This document shows, piece by piece, positions 1-8,147 of a stretch of 64,000 bases of DNA. The position numbers and the translations under genes were made by a program. The stretch spans positions 2,042,001 to 2,106,000 of the forward strand of contig NZ_CP097462.1 in NCBI RefSeq assembly GCF_023559245.1, read 5' to 3'. Numbering within the stretch: the stretch's first letter is position 1; each line of letters opens with the position of its first letter. This DNA is from Sphingomonas sp. KRR8. Its GTDB lineage: Bacteria; Pseudomonadota; Alphaproteobacteria; Sphingomonadales; Sphingomonadaceae. A model generated the notes under the pieces. The model had not been told where the DNA came from, made no database searches, and saw only the letters and a program-made list of their open reading frames with translations.

Positions 1-278
1 CCAAGCTCGTCACCCATCCGCAAGGCGCGCTCCAAGTTCAGCCGGGCGCCTTCCTGCCACAGGCCGGCGGCGGTCTTGCTGCGGGTTTCGGCCGAAACGT
101 CGACCGCGAACCAGTCCTCTCCCTTGTCAACAACCGTAAGACAGCAGCCCGAGCAGGCGATGGACGCGCCCAGTGCCACCCCCGTCATGTCGTAGCCACA
201 GCCGATCACCAGCCGCAGGTCGCCGCGCTCCTCGGCGGAGCGGACGGTACCAATGTCGGTGACGATGCCGGTGAACAT
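1..278 (-). CDS. ribE: Riboflavin synthase alpha subunit, N-terminal part (runs off the window)
   Basis: Riboflavin synthase converts two 6,7-dimethyl-8-ribityllumazine molecules into riboflavin in the cytosol. The visible 92 residues open with the family hallmark MFTGIV and continue with a lumazine-binding barrel; the segment SIACSGCCLTVV (about residues 38-49) matches the conserved SIAVNGxCLTV strand with two changes at the usual Asn-Gly. The gene is cut by the window edge, so roughly the second half is not seen. It starts 9 bp downstream of the ribD stop, so the two are almost certainly one transcript with ribD first. The ATG at 276-278 is the only start that gives the MFTGIV end. Confidence 0.9.
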   Translation of the reverse strand, partial: MFTGIVTDIGTVRSAEERGDLRLVIGCGYDMTGVALGASIACSGCCLTVVDKGEDWFAVDVSAETRSKTAAGLWQEGARLNLERALRMGDEL

Positions 279-287
279 GGATGAGCC

Positions 288-1241
288 TCAGTGGGTGCGG
301 ACGCGCTCGTAGACTTCGAGCCGGTCAATGCCAAGCGAGCGCCCGTCGCGGGCCTCCCATCGGCCATGCGCGTCGCCAATGGCGTCCAGTCCGATGTAAC
401 CGACGCTCTGCCGGCCCTCGCCGATGATAATTGGAGCACGGTAGAGCAGAATGCGATCAACCAGGTCAGCCGCAAGAAAGGCCGTCGCCGTACTCGACCC
501 CCCTTCGACCAAGAGGTCGTTGACGTCATGAAGTCGAAACACGTCCTCGGGCGAGGAGAGCGTCTCCCAATTCTCGACCGGCTCCCCGCGGGTAAGCAGG
601 GCGCGACGCGGCGAGCGCTCCTCCAGTCCAGGCAGCCGGACATCAAGGCGCGGCTGGTCGGCGAGCAGGGTGCCCCGCCCGACCAGGATCATGTCGGAGC
701 GGGCGCGCTCGAGGTGAACGTGGGCACGCGCGTCCTCGCCGGTAATCCACTTCGATTCGCCAGACGGGAGCGCAATTTTGCCGTCGATCGACAAGGCGAG
801 CTTGAGCGTGATGCGCGGTCGGCCAAGCTTCAGACGGGTGAGCCAGCCCGCCATGCCGTTGCGGGCCTCGTCGGCATTGAGACCGACCTCGACTGCGATG
901 CCGGCGTCACGCAGGATGCGGAAGCCATCGCCCGCGGTGCGCGGATCGGGGTCCTCGATAGCGGCAACCACCCGGGACACGCCAGCCGCGACAATCAGGT
1001 GCGCGCAGGTCGGTCCGCGATGGCTGCGATGGGCGCAGGGCTCGAGCGTGGTGAAGAGGGTGGCGCCGCGCGCTCGCTCCGCCGCGTCCGCCAGCGCCAC
1101 CGCCTCTGCATGAGGCCTGCCTCCGGGCTTCGTCGCGCCGCGCCCGACGACTGCCCCGGCCAAGGCGATGACACAGCCAACGTTCGGATTGGGCGCGGTG
1201 GTGCCGCGCGCCTCCTCACCGAGGCGCAGCGCCTCGGCCAT
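288..1241 (-). CDS. ribD: Bifunctional pyrimidine deaminase/reductase RibD
   Basis: RibD carries out the second (deaminase) and third (reductase) steps of riboflavin synthesis. The N-terminal zinc deaminase domain (about 1-130) shows PNPNVGC, the HAE triad at residues 44-46 and zinc cysteines at 69 and 79. These are ten residues apart, one more than in the usual PCxHxGRTPPC motif. The reductase domain starts near residue 143 (ITLKLALSIDGKIA) and contains the LLVEGG motif. The start chosen is the ATG at 1241, which gives 317 residues; a longer reading upstream overlaps the preceding gene and has no homologous look. The protein is slightly short for the family (about 320-370), mainly in the reductase half. 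ribE follows after 9 bp. Confidence 0.92.
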   Translation of the reverse strand: MAEALRLGEEARGTTAPNPNVGCVIALAGAVVGRGATKPGGRPHAEAVALADAAERARGATLFTTLEPCAHRSHRGPTCAHLIVAAGVSRVVAAIEDPDPRTAGDGFRILRDAGIAVEVGLNADEARNGMAGWLTRLKLGRPRITLKLALSIDGKIALPSGESKWITGEDARAHVHLERARSDMILVGRGTLLADQPRLDVRLPGLEERSPRRALLTRGEPVENWETLSSPEDVFRLHDVNDLLVEGGSSTATAFLAADLVDRILLYRAPIIIGEGRQSVGYIGLDAIGDAHGRWEARDGRSLGIDRLEVYERVRTH

Positions 1242-1251
1242 GAACGGGCCG

Positions 1252-1575
1252 TCACTTGATGCCGAGCTGATTCCCGAGCTCCTTGAATTGCCGCTGGCGC
1301 TCGGCTTCGGCGGCTTCCTTCTTGGCCTGGTTCTTCTTCTGATCAGCGATGATCTGGGCGTCCGTGCGATCCGCTCGGAAGCTCTCGACATAAATGACGG
1401 TCGGCGGCGGGGCCGTGTTGACCTTTGGATCGAAGTAGAAGGCCACGACGATCAGCGCCGTGGCGACCAGCGCGCAGATCGCACCGATCGTCTGCTCGCG
1501 GCTGCGACGGCGCAGGAAGGCGCGCAAGTCGGCCCAGGCGGCGCGCGGCGAGGACGGGCGGGGAAGAACGGGCAT
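1252..1575 (-). CDS. Small single-pass membrane protein of unknown function
   Basis: This 107-residue protein has a basic, proline-rich N-terminus, one clear transmembrane segment at about residues 29-48 (IGAICALVATALIVVAFYF), and then a charged helical tail rich in Lys, Glu, Gln and Ala (about 75-107) that could form a coiled coil. The topology suggested by the basic N-terminus is N-in with the helix outside. I do not recognise a named family. Its stop lies 10 bp before the ribD start, so it probably heads the ribD-ribE transcript, although nothing in it suggests a riboflavin role. Confidence 0.7.
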   Translation of the reverse strand: MPVLPRPSSPRAAWADLRAFLRRRSREQTIGAICALVATALIVVAFYFDPKVNTAPPPTVIYVESFRADRTDAQIIADQKKNQAKKEAAEAERQRQFKELGNQLGIK

Positions 1576-1618
1576 ATTGCCTAGATAAGGGCTCGCGTCC
1601 TTCCCCGCCAGTCATGCC

Positions 1619-2305
1619 TCAACCCTCGTCGAGCCTGAAGCGCAGCGTGACCACGATGCTGGTCGCCACCGGCTGGCCAGCCTCGGTCGCGGGCCGGTAG
1701 CGCCAGTAGCGCAGCAGGTGGCTGCGCGCCGACGCGAGGAACAGCGGATCGGCCGCGCCGACCGGATCAACCTCGGTCACCCGTCCGCGCGGGTCGATCG
1801 CGAGCCGCAGCCGCAGAACGGCCTCTTCCTCCAGGCGCCTTTTCTCCTCCGGATAAGGGGGGCGAAGCTGGTCGGCAGGGGTGGCCAGCACCGGCGCGGT
1901 AGGCCTCGCGACGATCACCTTGGGCGGATCCGGAACGATCGGCGGCAGTGGATTCGCCCCGGTACCAATGAGGGGACCAGGGTCAGCCAGCCTAGGGCCG
2001 GGGTCGAACGGTTGCGGCTGCGCGTTGTTGGGGATCACCGGCTGCGGCCGATCAACGTGCGAGTCCGGCGGAACTTGCTTGATGGACTGCTGCGCCGGCT
2101 TGGGCTTGGGCTGAGGCTTTGGATCGGGAGGGATCGGCTCGGGCCGCACCCGGTACACTGTGGTGACCACGTCGACGAGCCTGCCACCGTCCATCTTGGC
2201 GAGCGCGAGTGCGGTCAGCGCGGCGGCATGTACGGCGACGATGGCGATCAGGGTGGGCGGGCTGAGTTGCCGGCGGGTTCGGCGGTGTGCGGCATAAGCA
2301 AGCAT
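1619..2305 (-). CDS. tonB: TonB-family energy transducer
   Basis: TonB proteins span the periplasm and pass inner-membrane proton-motive force to outer-membrane TonB-dependent receptors. This 228-residue protein has a short basic N-terminus, an uncleaved anchor at about 16-37, a long Pro/Lys/Gln-rich spacer (about 52-140) and a C-terminal TonB domain (about 145-225) with the typical RVTEVDPVGAADPLF and YWRYRPATEAGQPV segments followed by a final beta strand. No exbB/exbD are next to it, so it must draw on a complex encoded elsewhere. A strong AAGGAGGAG Shine-Dalgarno precedes the ATG at 2305 but can pair with an upstream CTCCT. Confidence 0.88.
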   Translation of the reverse strand: MLAYAAHRRTRRQLSPPTLIAIVAVHAAALTALALAKMDGGRLVDVVTTVYRVRPEPIPPDPKPQPKPKPAQQSIKQVPPDSHVDRPQPVIPNNAQPQPFDPGPRLADPGPLIGTGANPLPPIVPDPPKVIVARPTAPVLATPADQLRPPYPEEKRRLEEEAVLRLRLAIDPRGRVTEVDPVGAADPLFLASARSHLLRYWRYRPATEAGQPVATSIVVTLRFRLDEG

Positions 2306-2315
2306 GGCACGTCTC

Positions 2316-2342
2316 CTCCTTGAGGAGAGTAGATGTTACATC
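2316..2342 (-). promoter_or_regulatory. tonB leader: short hairpin over the Shine-Dalgarno plus an upstream palindrome
   Basis: Just upstream of tonB, CTCCT and AGGAG (2316-2327, two-base loop) can pair so that part of the Shine-Dalgarno is hidden. A little further upstream is the perfect interrupted palindrome GATGT-A-ACATC (2332-2342). The second element could be a repressor site, for example for a metal-responsive regulator, but it does not closely match a consensus I can name. The hairpin loop is only two bases, so its stability is doubtful. Confidence 0.3.
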
Positions 2343-2390
2343 ATCACGTGAGTCGCGCAACAACAAATGTGATAATGTTCCATTGCCTCC

Positions 2391-3707
2391 TCAGGCGACC
2401 GCGGCGCCCAGGCGGGTGGCCGCCAATTCAGGCCCCAAACGCTTCAGCAAAGGGGCCATTTCTGGTCCTGAGTCCCGGCCGGTCAGCGCTCGGCGAAGCG
2501 GAAGGAAGAGCGCCTTGCCCTTGCGGCTGGTTCGCTCCTTCAGCAACCCAGTGAGCTGGTGCCACGGGTCCGCTGCCCAATCGAGCGAAGGCAGCAAGGC
2601 CTGCGCCTCTGCCAGATAAGCGCGATCGTCGGGCTCTAGCGCCGGTGCGGCGATCTTGCCGCCAAGGACCGGCAGCCAGTCGCCGAGTTCATCGAACCGG
2701 TGCAACGCCGAGCGCAAAAGCAGCCAATCGCCTTCGCCGACCCCTGCTGGCAGGCGCTCGGCAACGGCGGCGAACGGCAGCTGGTGAAGCAGCCTGCCGT
2801 TCAGCAACTCGACGTCGTGCAGATCGAAATGCGCCGGCGCCCGGCCAAAGTGAGCGAAGTCGAAGCCTTGCGCCAGTTGGTCGAGGGAAGCGACCGGCTC
2901 GACCGGCTGTGACGTCCCAAGCCGCGCAAGCAGCGACAGCAATGCCATCGGCTCAAGGCCGGCATCCTTGATGGCGGGGACACCGCTGGCCCCCAGCCGC
3001 TTGCTGAGCTTACCATCGGCGGCGACCAGCAGCGCTTCGTGCGCAAGCTGAGGCGGCTTAGCGCCCAGCGCGTAAAACATCTGCAACTGCACCGCGCTGT
3101 TGGAGACATGGTCCTCGCCGCGCACAATGTGGGTGATGCCAAGGTCGATATCGTCGATCACGCTGGGCAGCAGGTAGAGCCAGCTGCCGTCGGCGCGGCG
3201 GATGACGGGATCGCTCAGGAGCCTGGGGTCGAACTTCTGCTCGCCGCGGATGAGGTCGGTCCAGCTGATCGGCCGCTCATGGTCGAGCCGGAAGCGCCAG
3301 TGCGGGGTGCGCCCCTCGACCGGGGTGTTCTCGCGCTCAGGCCGCTCATAGACCGGCGGCAGCCCACGCCCGAGCAGCACCTTGCGGCGCAGGTCCAGCT
3401 CTTCGGGCGTCTCATAGCAGGCATAGACCCGCCCGGCGGCTCGCAACCGCTCGAACTCGCGCTCATAAAGGGCGAAGCGCCCGGACTGGCGAACACTGTC
3501 GTCGTAGCCGAGTCCGAGCCAGGCGAGGTCGTCGCGGATCGCCTGCTCGTTCTGGCTGGTGGAACGCTCACCATCGGTGTCGTCGACGCGCAGCAGGAAG
3601 CGCCCGCCCTCCTTCTTCGCGAACAGATAGTTGTGGAGCGCCGTGCGAATGTTGCCGACATGCAGACGGCCGGTGGGCGAGGGAGCGAAGCGCGTGACGA
3701 CGGTCAT
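2391..3707 (-). CDS. gltX: Glutamate--tRNA ligase
   Basis: Class I aminoacyl-tRNA synthetase that charges tRNA-Glu (and perhaps tRNA-Gln if the non-discriminating type). The Rossmann core opens with RFAPSPTGRLHVGN (6-19), where HVGN is the HIGH signature, and KLSKR at 233-237 is the KMSKS equivalent. The C-terminal helical anticodon domain (about 290-438) is short, giving 438 residues against 465-500 for many bacterial forms. Alphaproteobacteria often carry two gltX copies; whether this one is GltX1 or GltX2 cannot be settled from the sequence alone. Its ATG overlaps the end of nadE by 4 bp (3704-3707), so it is translated downstream of nadE. Confidence 0.93.
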   Translation of the reverse strand: MTVVTRFAPSPTGRLHVGNIRTALHNYLFAKKEGGRFLLRVDDTDGERSTSQNEQAIRDDLAWLGLGYDDSVRQSGRFALYEREFERLRAAGRVYACYETPEELDLRRKVLLGRGLPPVYERPERENTPVEGRTPHWRFRLDHERPISWTDLIRGEQKFDPRLLSDPVIRRADGSWLYLLPSVIDDIDLGITHIVRGEDHVSNSAVQLQMFYALGAKPPQLAHEALLVAADGKLSKRLGASGVPAIKDAGLEPMALLSLLARLGTSQPVEPVASLDQLAQGFDFAHFGRAPAHFDLHDVELLNGRLLHQLPFAAVAERLPAGVGEGDWLLLRSALHRFDELGDWLPVLGGKIAAPALEPDDRAYLAEAQALLPSLDWAADPWHQLTGLLKERTSRKGKALFLPLRRALTGRDSGPEMAPLLKRLGPELAATRLGAAVA

Positions 3708-5362
3708 GCGCCGGTCCGGAAGGCGTTGGTGATCGGATAGCGGCGGTCGCGGCCGAAATTGCGGGTGCCGATCTTGACTCCGGGCGGGGCCTGGCGGCGC
3801 TTGTATTCGGCGCGCATCAGCAACTTCTCCATCTCAACCACCACCGCCCGGTCTGCTCCGGTCGCCTCCACCACTTCGTCGACGCCCTTTTCCAGGTCGA
3901 CCAGCCCCTCGAGGATGGGGTCGAGCAGGCTGTAGGGCGGCAGGCTGTCCTCGTCCTTCTGGTCCGGCCGAAGCTCAGCCGAGGGAGGCTTGTCGATCAC
4001 GCGCTGCGGCATGATCGGGCCGGACGGCCCGAGCGCGTCTTCCGGACGGTGCGCGTTGCGCCAGCGCGAGAGGGCAAAGACCGTCGACTTGTAGGCGTCC
4101 TTCAGCACCGAATAACCGCCGGCCATGTCGCCATACAGGGTCGCATAGCCGACGCTCATCTCGCTCTTGTTGCCGGTGGTCAGCAGCATGTGTCCGAACT
4201 TGTTGGAGAGGGCCATCAACGTCACCATCCGCAGCCGGGACTGGATATTTTCCTCGGCGAGGTCGGGCTTCCGGCCGGCGAAGGCTGGGGCCAGCATGGC
4301 GTCGAGCGCGTCGATCCCGGGCACGATGGGGATGACGTCATGGCGGCAGCCGAGCAGGCGGGCGCACTCCTGCGCGTCCTCCACGCTGGTGGAATGTGTG
4401 TATTTGGACGGTAGCATTATGCACCACACCTTGTCGGCCCCAAGCGCGTCCACCGCGACCGCCGCCGAAAGGGCGCTGTCGATCCCGCCGGACAAGCCGA
4501 GCAGCACGCCCGGAAAGCCGTTGCTCGCGACATAATCGCGCAGGGCGACCATCATCGCGTGGTAGATGTCCTGCGGATAGTGATCGAGCGTGTTGTGGGC
4601 GCGGGTGCGGCAGATCCAGCGATCTCCGGCTCGCTCCCACTCCGTCAGCAGCAATTGCTCCTTCCAGTCGGAGAACTGGACCACGGTGCGCCCATCGGCG
4701 TTCACCACGAACGACGAGCCGTCGAATGCCAGTTCGTCCTGCCCGCCGACCCGGTTGAGGTAGATCATCGGAATGCCGGTGGTGCGAACCCGCTCCTCTA
4801 CTAGTGTGCGGCGGATCGCGTCCTTGTCGAGCTCATAGGGGCTGCCGTTGGGCACCAGGAACAGCTCGGCGCCCGCCTGGCTCAGATGCTGGCAGACATC
4901 TTCCAGCCAGATGTCCTCGCAGATCGGAAAGCCGAGCTTCACGCCCTTGAAGGTGAATAACTCGGGAAGCGGGCCCGGCACGAACACTCGCTTCTCATCG
5001 AAGGTGCCGTAGTTGGGCAGCTCCCGCTTGAGCGTCACGAACAACTCGCGCCCCTCGTCGGCGACGATGACCGCATTGTACGGGTTTCCGTCACGCACCA
5101 CGATCGAGCCGAAGGCAATCGCCGGCCCTGGCTCGGCGGTGGCGGCGACCAGCCTGGCGGCCTCCTCCGCCGTTCGCCGCAGGAATTCCGGCTTGAGAAC
5201 AAGGTCCTCGGGCGGATAGCCGGTCAGCTGAAGCTCGGGCACCAGCAGCAGGTCGGCGCCAACGGCCTGCCGGCGCATTTCCAGGATCGCCGCCGCATTG
5301 CCGGCGAGATCGCCGATCTTCTGGTTCATCTGGGCAAGGGCGATGGTCAGCCGATCAGTCAT
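3704..5362 (-). CDS. nadE: Glutamine-dependent NAD+ synthetase
   Basis: NadE makes NAD+ from deamido-NAD, ATP and ammonia, the last step of the pathway; this long form takes ammonia from glutamine. The N-terminal nitrilase-type amidase (about 1-260) shows the catalytic Glu in VPELQLTGYPPEDL (E43), the KRELPNYGTFDEKR lysine loop and the nucleophile Cys in FPICEDIW. The C-terminal synthetase domain has the P-loop LSGGIDSALS and the TTGNKSEMSVGYATLYGD segment. Length 552 is normal. The gene overlaps gltX by 4 bp downstream and is divergent from prs across an 84-bp gap, which must hold both promoters. Confidence 0.95.
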   Translation of the reverse strand: MTDRLTIALAQMNQKIGDLAGNAAAILEMRRQAVGADLLLVPELQLTGYPPEDLVLKPEFLRRTAEEAARLVAATAEPGPAIAFGSIVVRDGNPYNAVIVADEGRELFVTLKRELPNYGTFDEKRVFVPGPLPELFTFKGVKLGFPICEDIWLEDVCQHLSQAGAELFLVPNGSPYELDKDAIRRTLVEERVRTTGIPMIYLNRVGGQDELAFDGSSFVVNADGRTVVQFSDWKEQLLLTEWERAGDRWICRTRAHNTLDHYPQDIYHAMMVALRDYVASNGFPGVLLGLSGGIDSALSAAVAVDALGADKVWCIMLPSKYTHSTSVEDAQECARLLGCRHDVIPIVPGIDALDAMLAPAFAGRKPDLAEENIQSRLRMVTLMALSNKFGHMLLTTGNKSEMSVGYATLYGDMAGGYSVLKDAYKSTVFALSRWRNAHRPEDALGPSGPIMPQRVIDKPPSAELRPDQKDEDSLPPYSLLDPILEGLVDLEKGVDEVVEATGADRAVVVEMEKLLMRAEYKRRQAPPGVKIGTRNFGRDRRYPITNAFRTGA

Positions 5363-5446
5363 GTGCCGCCCTTACCGTCTCCCGCACTTCCGTCCAACGC
5401 GTGTCGCGGCTAGTGACGCAGGCACCAAGCGAAGGGGCACGCACCG

Positions 5447-6379
5447 ATGAAGATTCTCGCCGGCAATTCGAACCTGCCGCTCGCCAAGGCGATCAGCGAT
5501 TATCTCGAGCTCCCTTTAACGCAGGCCAGCGTGCGCCGCTTCGCGGATGAGGAGATCTTCGTCGAGATTCACGAGAACGTCCGCGGCGAGGACGTCTTCC
5601 TGATCCAACCGACGAGCTACCCGGCGAACGACAACCTGATGGAGCTGTTGATCTGCATCGACGCGCTGCGCCGTGCGTCGGCCAAGCGGATCACGGCGGT
5701 GGTGCCCTATTTCGGCTATGCCCGGCAGGACCGGAAGCCCGGTCCGCGCACTCCCATTTCTGCCAAGCTGGTGGCAAACCTGATCACCGTCGCCGGTGCC
5801 GACCGGGTGCTGTCCGTCGACCTGCACGCCGGGCAGATCCAGGGCTTCTTCGACATTCCGACGGACAACCTGTTTGGCGCGCCGGTGATGAGCGCCGACA
5901 TCCAGGCGCGCTTCGCCGACCAGCCGATCACGGTGGTGTCCCCCGACGTCGGCGGCGTGGTGCGCGCCCGCAGTCTCGCCAAGCGGCTCAACAACGCTCC
6001 GCTGGCCATTGTCGACAAGCGGCGCGAGCGGGCGGGCGAATCGGAGGTGATGAACATCATCGGCGACGTGTCGGGCCGTTTCTGCGTGCTGATCGACGAC
6101 ATTGTCGATTCGGCCGGCACCCTGTGCAACGCGGCCGCCGCTTTGAAGCAGCAGGGCGCGACCGAAGTGGTGGCTTATGTCACGCATGGCGTGCTGTCCG
6201 GCGGAGCTGCGGCGCGGGTCGCGCAGAGCGAGCTGACGGAGCTTGTCGTCACCGACTCCATCTATTCGGGCGAGAATGCCGAGCAGGACAAGATCCGCCG
6301 CCTGACCATTGCGCCGCTGCTGGCCGAGGCGATGCGGAGAATTGCGGACGAGTCGAGCGTTTCCAGCCTCTTCGACTAA
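5447..6379 (+). CDS. prs: Ribose-phosphate pyrophosphokinase
   Basis: Prs makes PRPP from ribose 5-phosphate and ATP, feeding purine, pyrimidine, NAD, His and Trp synthesis. Family marks are the start [16 protein letters not shown], the ATP-loop [10 protein letters not shown], the metal-binding [14 protein letters not shown] and the PRPP-binding loop [13 protein letters not shown]. Length 310 is standard for class I enzymes. The SDR gene follows after 12 bp. The divergent neighbour nadE also consumes nucleotide precursors, but co-regulation is only inference. Confidence 0.96.
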   Translation: MKILAGNSNLPLAKAISDYLELPLTQASVRRFADEEIFVEIHENVRGEDVFLIQPTSYPANDNLMELLICIDALRRASAKRITAVVPYFGYARQDRKPGPRTPISAKLVANLITVAGADRVLSVDLHAGQIQGFFDIPTDNLFGAPVMSADIQARFADQPITVVSPDVGGVVRARSLAKRLNNAPLAIVDKRRERAGESEVMNIIGDVSGRFCVLIDDIVDSAGTLCNAAAALKQQGATEVVAYVTHGVLSGGAAARVAQSELTELVVTDSIYSGENAEQDKIRRLTIAPLLAEAMRRIADESSVSSLFD

Positions 6380-6391
6380 GAGGGCTACCCA

Positions 6392-7042
6392 ATGCCAAGA
6401 GTGCTCGTCACCGGTGCCAATCGCGGATTGGGGCTTGAGTTTGTGCGTCAGTTCACCCGCGACCGGTGGGAGGTCGTGGCCACTGCCCGCACCGCGGCGC
6501 CAGAAGTCTTGGAGCTTGGCGCCAACTTGCTGCAGCTCGACCTGTCCGACCTCGCGGGAGTGGCCTCGTTCGAACTCGAGGGCCCGCTGGACCTGCTGAT
6601 CGCCAACGCCGGCACCTATGGCCCTCGCGACGCAACCACCGCCGATGAGGCACACGAGTGGCTCGACACCTTCGCGGTGAACACCGTGGCGCCTTATCTG
6701 CTGGCGCAGCGGCTGCTTCCCAACCTGCGCCATGCCCGGGGCAAGGCCATCGCCGTCAGCACCCGGATGGGTTCGATCGAGGACAACAAAGGCGGCGGCT
6801 ACCTCGCCTACCGGTCCAGCAAGACCGCGCTCAACATGGCCTGGCGCACGCTGGCGCTCGCGAATCGCGACCTCACCTGCGCCGTGCTCCATCCCGGCTG
6901 GGTCCAGACGCGGATGGGCGGGCCCAACGCGCCGGTCCAGCCGGAAGAAAGCATCGCCGGCTTGCGGCGGGTGATCGACAGCCTCACGCCGGCGGACTCG
7001 GGTGAGTTCCTGGACTTCCAGGGCAATCGCGTCCCCTGGTGA
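6392..7042 (+). CDS. SDR-family oxidoreductase
   Basis: A short-chain dehydrogenase/reductase of 216 residues. The Rossmann cofactor motif TGANRGLG is at 7-14, the NAG motif at 72-74, the catalytic pair YRSSK gives Tyr140 and Lys144, and Ser128 sits at the usual distance upstream. Arg32-Thr-33 type residues after the second strand (ATARTAAPE) favour NADP(H) over NAD(H). The substrate is not recognisable; the TGANRGLG form is common in C-factor-like and carbonyl-reductase-like SDRs. It lies 12 bp after prs and is probably co-transcribed. Its stop is 4 bp from the likely ancestral stop of the convergent small gene. Confidence 0.88.
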   Translation: MPRVLVTGANRGLGLEFVRQFTRDRWEVVATARTAAPEVLELGANLLQLDLSDLAGVASFELEGPLDLLIANAGTYGPRDATTADEAHEWLDTFAVNTVAPYLLAQRLLPNLRHARGKAIAVSTRMGSIEDNKGGGYLAYRSSKTALNMAWRTLALANRDLTCAVLHPGWVQTRMGGPNAPVQPEESIAGLRRVIDSLTPADSGEFLDFQGNRVPW

Positions 7043-7046
7043 CCGC

Positions 7047-7261
7047 CTAGCGGTGGACAGCCGCGGTCCGGGCTTGTGCTTGTAGTACATATGGCCGGCC
7101 GCGCAGCCAGCGGCCGCACCGGCGATGGCATGATGACCCGCATAGTGGCCGGCAACGCCCCCGGCGAGCGCACCGCGGATGCAACCCTTGGCTTCGCCGC
7201 CCGCGGGTGCGACCATCGCGGTCAGCGCCGCCATGGCGATCAGCATCGGACGAATGGTCAT
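7047..7261 (-). pseudogene. Small secreted glycine-zipper protein with a disturbed 3' end
   Basis: The ATG at 7259-7261 has a good AGGAGA Shine-Dalgarno 7 bp away and gives a signal peptide (about 1-25, cleavage near GEAKG) followed by a Gly/Ala/His-rich zipper, AGGVAGHYAGHHAIAG, and one Cys on each side. Such zippers insert in or lie along the outer membrane. The reading frame then has no stop; it runs on antisense through the SDR gene and into prs to 5516. A stop exists in a neighbouring frame at 7047, right after the SDR stop, which is where a compact gene of about 70 codons would end. I infer a one-base frameshift or sequencing error near the 3' end; a true very long fusion is unlikely. 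Confidence 0.5.
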
Positions 7262-7455
7262 GGAGCTTCTCCTGCTTCGGATGAACTCGACGATGCCGAC
7301 GTCCCCCGCGCCGCATCATGAACGTGATTCAAGCTTTGACCGTCCCGCAGCTTGCCAGAAGCAGGACAGCCCGCTATTGGCGCTCCCGCTTTCCAGATCG
7401 TTGGAAAAACCACCGGGCCGGCCAGTGAGGGCTGCCGTGTCAGGTGAGAAACGTC

Positions 7456-7469
7456 GCCCGTTCGCGGGC
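7456..7469 (+). promoter_or_regulatory. GCCCG-TTCG-CGGGC hairpin in the rpmI leader
   Basis: A five-pair GC stem closed by the very stable UUCG tetraloop lies 16 bp before the rpmI ATG, with the AGGAG ribosome-binding site just after it. In other bacteria L20 represses its own operon by binding a leader RNA, so a structured leader here may be regulatory, but the known L20-binding fold is not recognisable. Confidence 0.4.
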
Positions 7470-7485
7470 AACACAGGAGACGAAA

Positions 7486-7689
7486 ATGCCCAAGCTCAAG
7501 ACCAAGAGCGGCGTGAAGAAGCGCTTCAAGCTCACCGCCACTGGCAAGGTGAAGCATGGAGTCGCCGGCAAGCGCCACCGGCTGATCAGCCACAACGCCA
7601 AGTACATCCGTCAGAACCGCGGTACCGAAGTGCTCGCCGTCGCCGATACGGCGCGGGTGAAGCTCTGGGCCCCCTACGGTCTCAAGTAA
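7486..7689 (+). CDS. rpmI: 50S ribosomal protein L35
   Basis: L35 is a small basic protein of the large ribosomal subunit. The 67 residues begin [14 protein letters not shown] and carry the family pattern [13 protein letters not shown] followed by K/R-rich helices. The start at 7486 has AGGAG 7 bp upstream; a longer in-frame reading from 7444 would add residues no L35 has. rplT follows after 13 bp. infC, which often precedes rpmI in other bacteria, is absent here. Confidence 0.97.
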   Translation: MPKLKTKSGVKKRFKLTATGKVKHGVAGKRHRLISHNAKYIRQNRGTEVLAVADTARVKLWAPYGLK

Positions 7690-7702
7690 GGAGTTCTGAC
7701 AG

Positions 7703-8074
7703 ATGGCACGCGTCAAAAGGGGTGTAACCACCCGCGCCAAGCACAAGCGCCTGTTGGATCAGGCCAAGGGCTATTACGGCCGCCGCAAGAACACGATCCG
7801 CATCGCCCGCCAGGCGGTCGAGAAGGCCGGGCAGTACGCCTACCGCGACCGCAAGGTGAAGAAGCGGAGCTTCCGCGCCCTGTGGATCCAGCGCATCAAT
7901 GCCGCGGTTCGCGCCGAGGGGCTGACCTACGGTCAGTTCATGCATGCGCTGAAGCTCACGGGTGTCGACCTCGACCGGAAGGTCCTGGCTGACATGGCGA
8001 TGCACGAGGGCGCCGCATTCTCGGCGCTGATCGCGCAGGCCCGCACCGCGCTTCCGGAGCAGGCCTCGGCCTAA
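7703..8074 (+). CDS. rplT: 50S ribosomal protein L20
   Basis: L20 binds 23S rRNA early in large-subunit assembly and in several bacteria represses its own operon. The 123-residue sequence has the typical basic N-terminal arm ([20 protein letters not shown]), [20 protein letters not shown] and the globular part with [20 protein letters not shown]. Length matches the family. It shares a transcript with rpmI and ends just before a strong intrinsic terminator. Confidence 0.97.
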   Translation: MARVKRGVTTRAKHKRLLDQAKGYYGRRKNTIRIARQAVEKAGQYAYRDRKVKKRSFRALWIQRINAAVRAEGLTYGQFMHALKLTGVDLDRKVLADMAMHEGAAFSALIAQARTALPEQASA

Positions 8075-8102
8075 GCCGCACGAACGCAGTGACGATTTAG
8101 GG

Positions 8103-8133
8103 AAAGGCGCTCCGGGGTAACCGGAGCGCCTTT
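8103..8133 (+). terminator. Intrinsic terminator of rpmI-rplT
   Basis: A perfect 13-bp stem, AAAGGCGCTCCGG and CCGGAGCGCCTTT, with a 5-base loop (GGTAA) begins 28 bp after the rplT stop; the descending arm ends in a T run. Because the ascending arm starts with A residues it can also stop transcription of the convergent pilus operon. Confidence 0.9.
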
Positions 8134-8147
8134 CTTGTTGGCGGGCG

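Noticed and set aside
5516..7046. A 581-codon minus-strand open frame continuing from the glycine-zipper gene
   Set aside because: It lies antisense to prs and the SDR gene, both well supported, and after about 70 codons it has no recognisable domain; high GC leaves antisense frames open.
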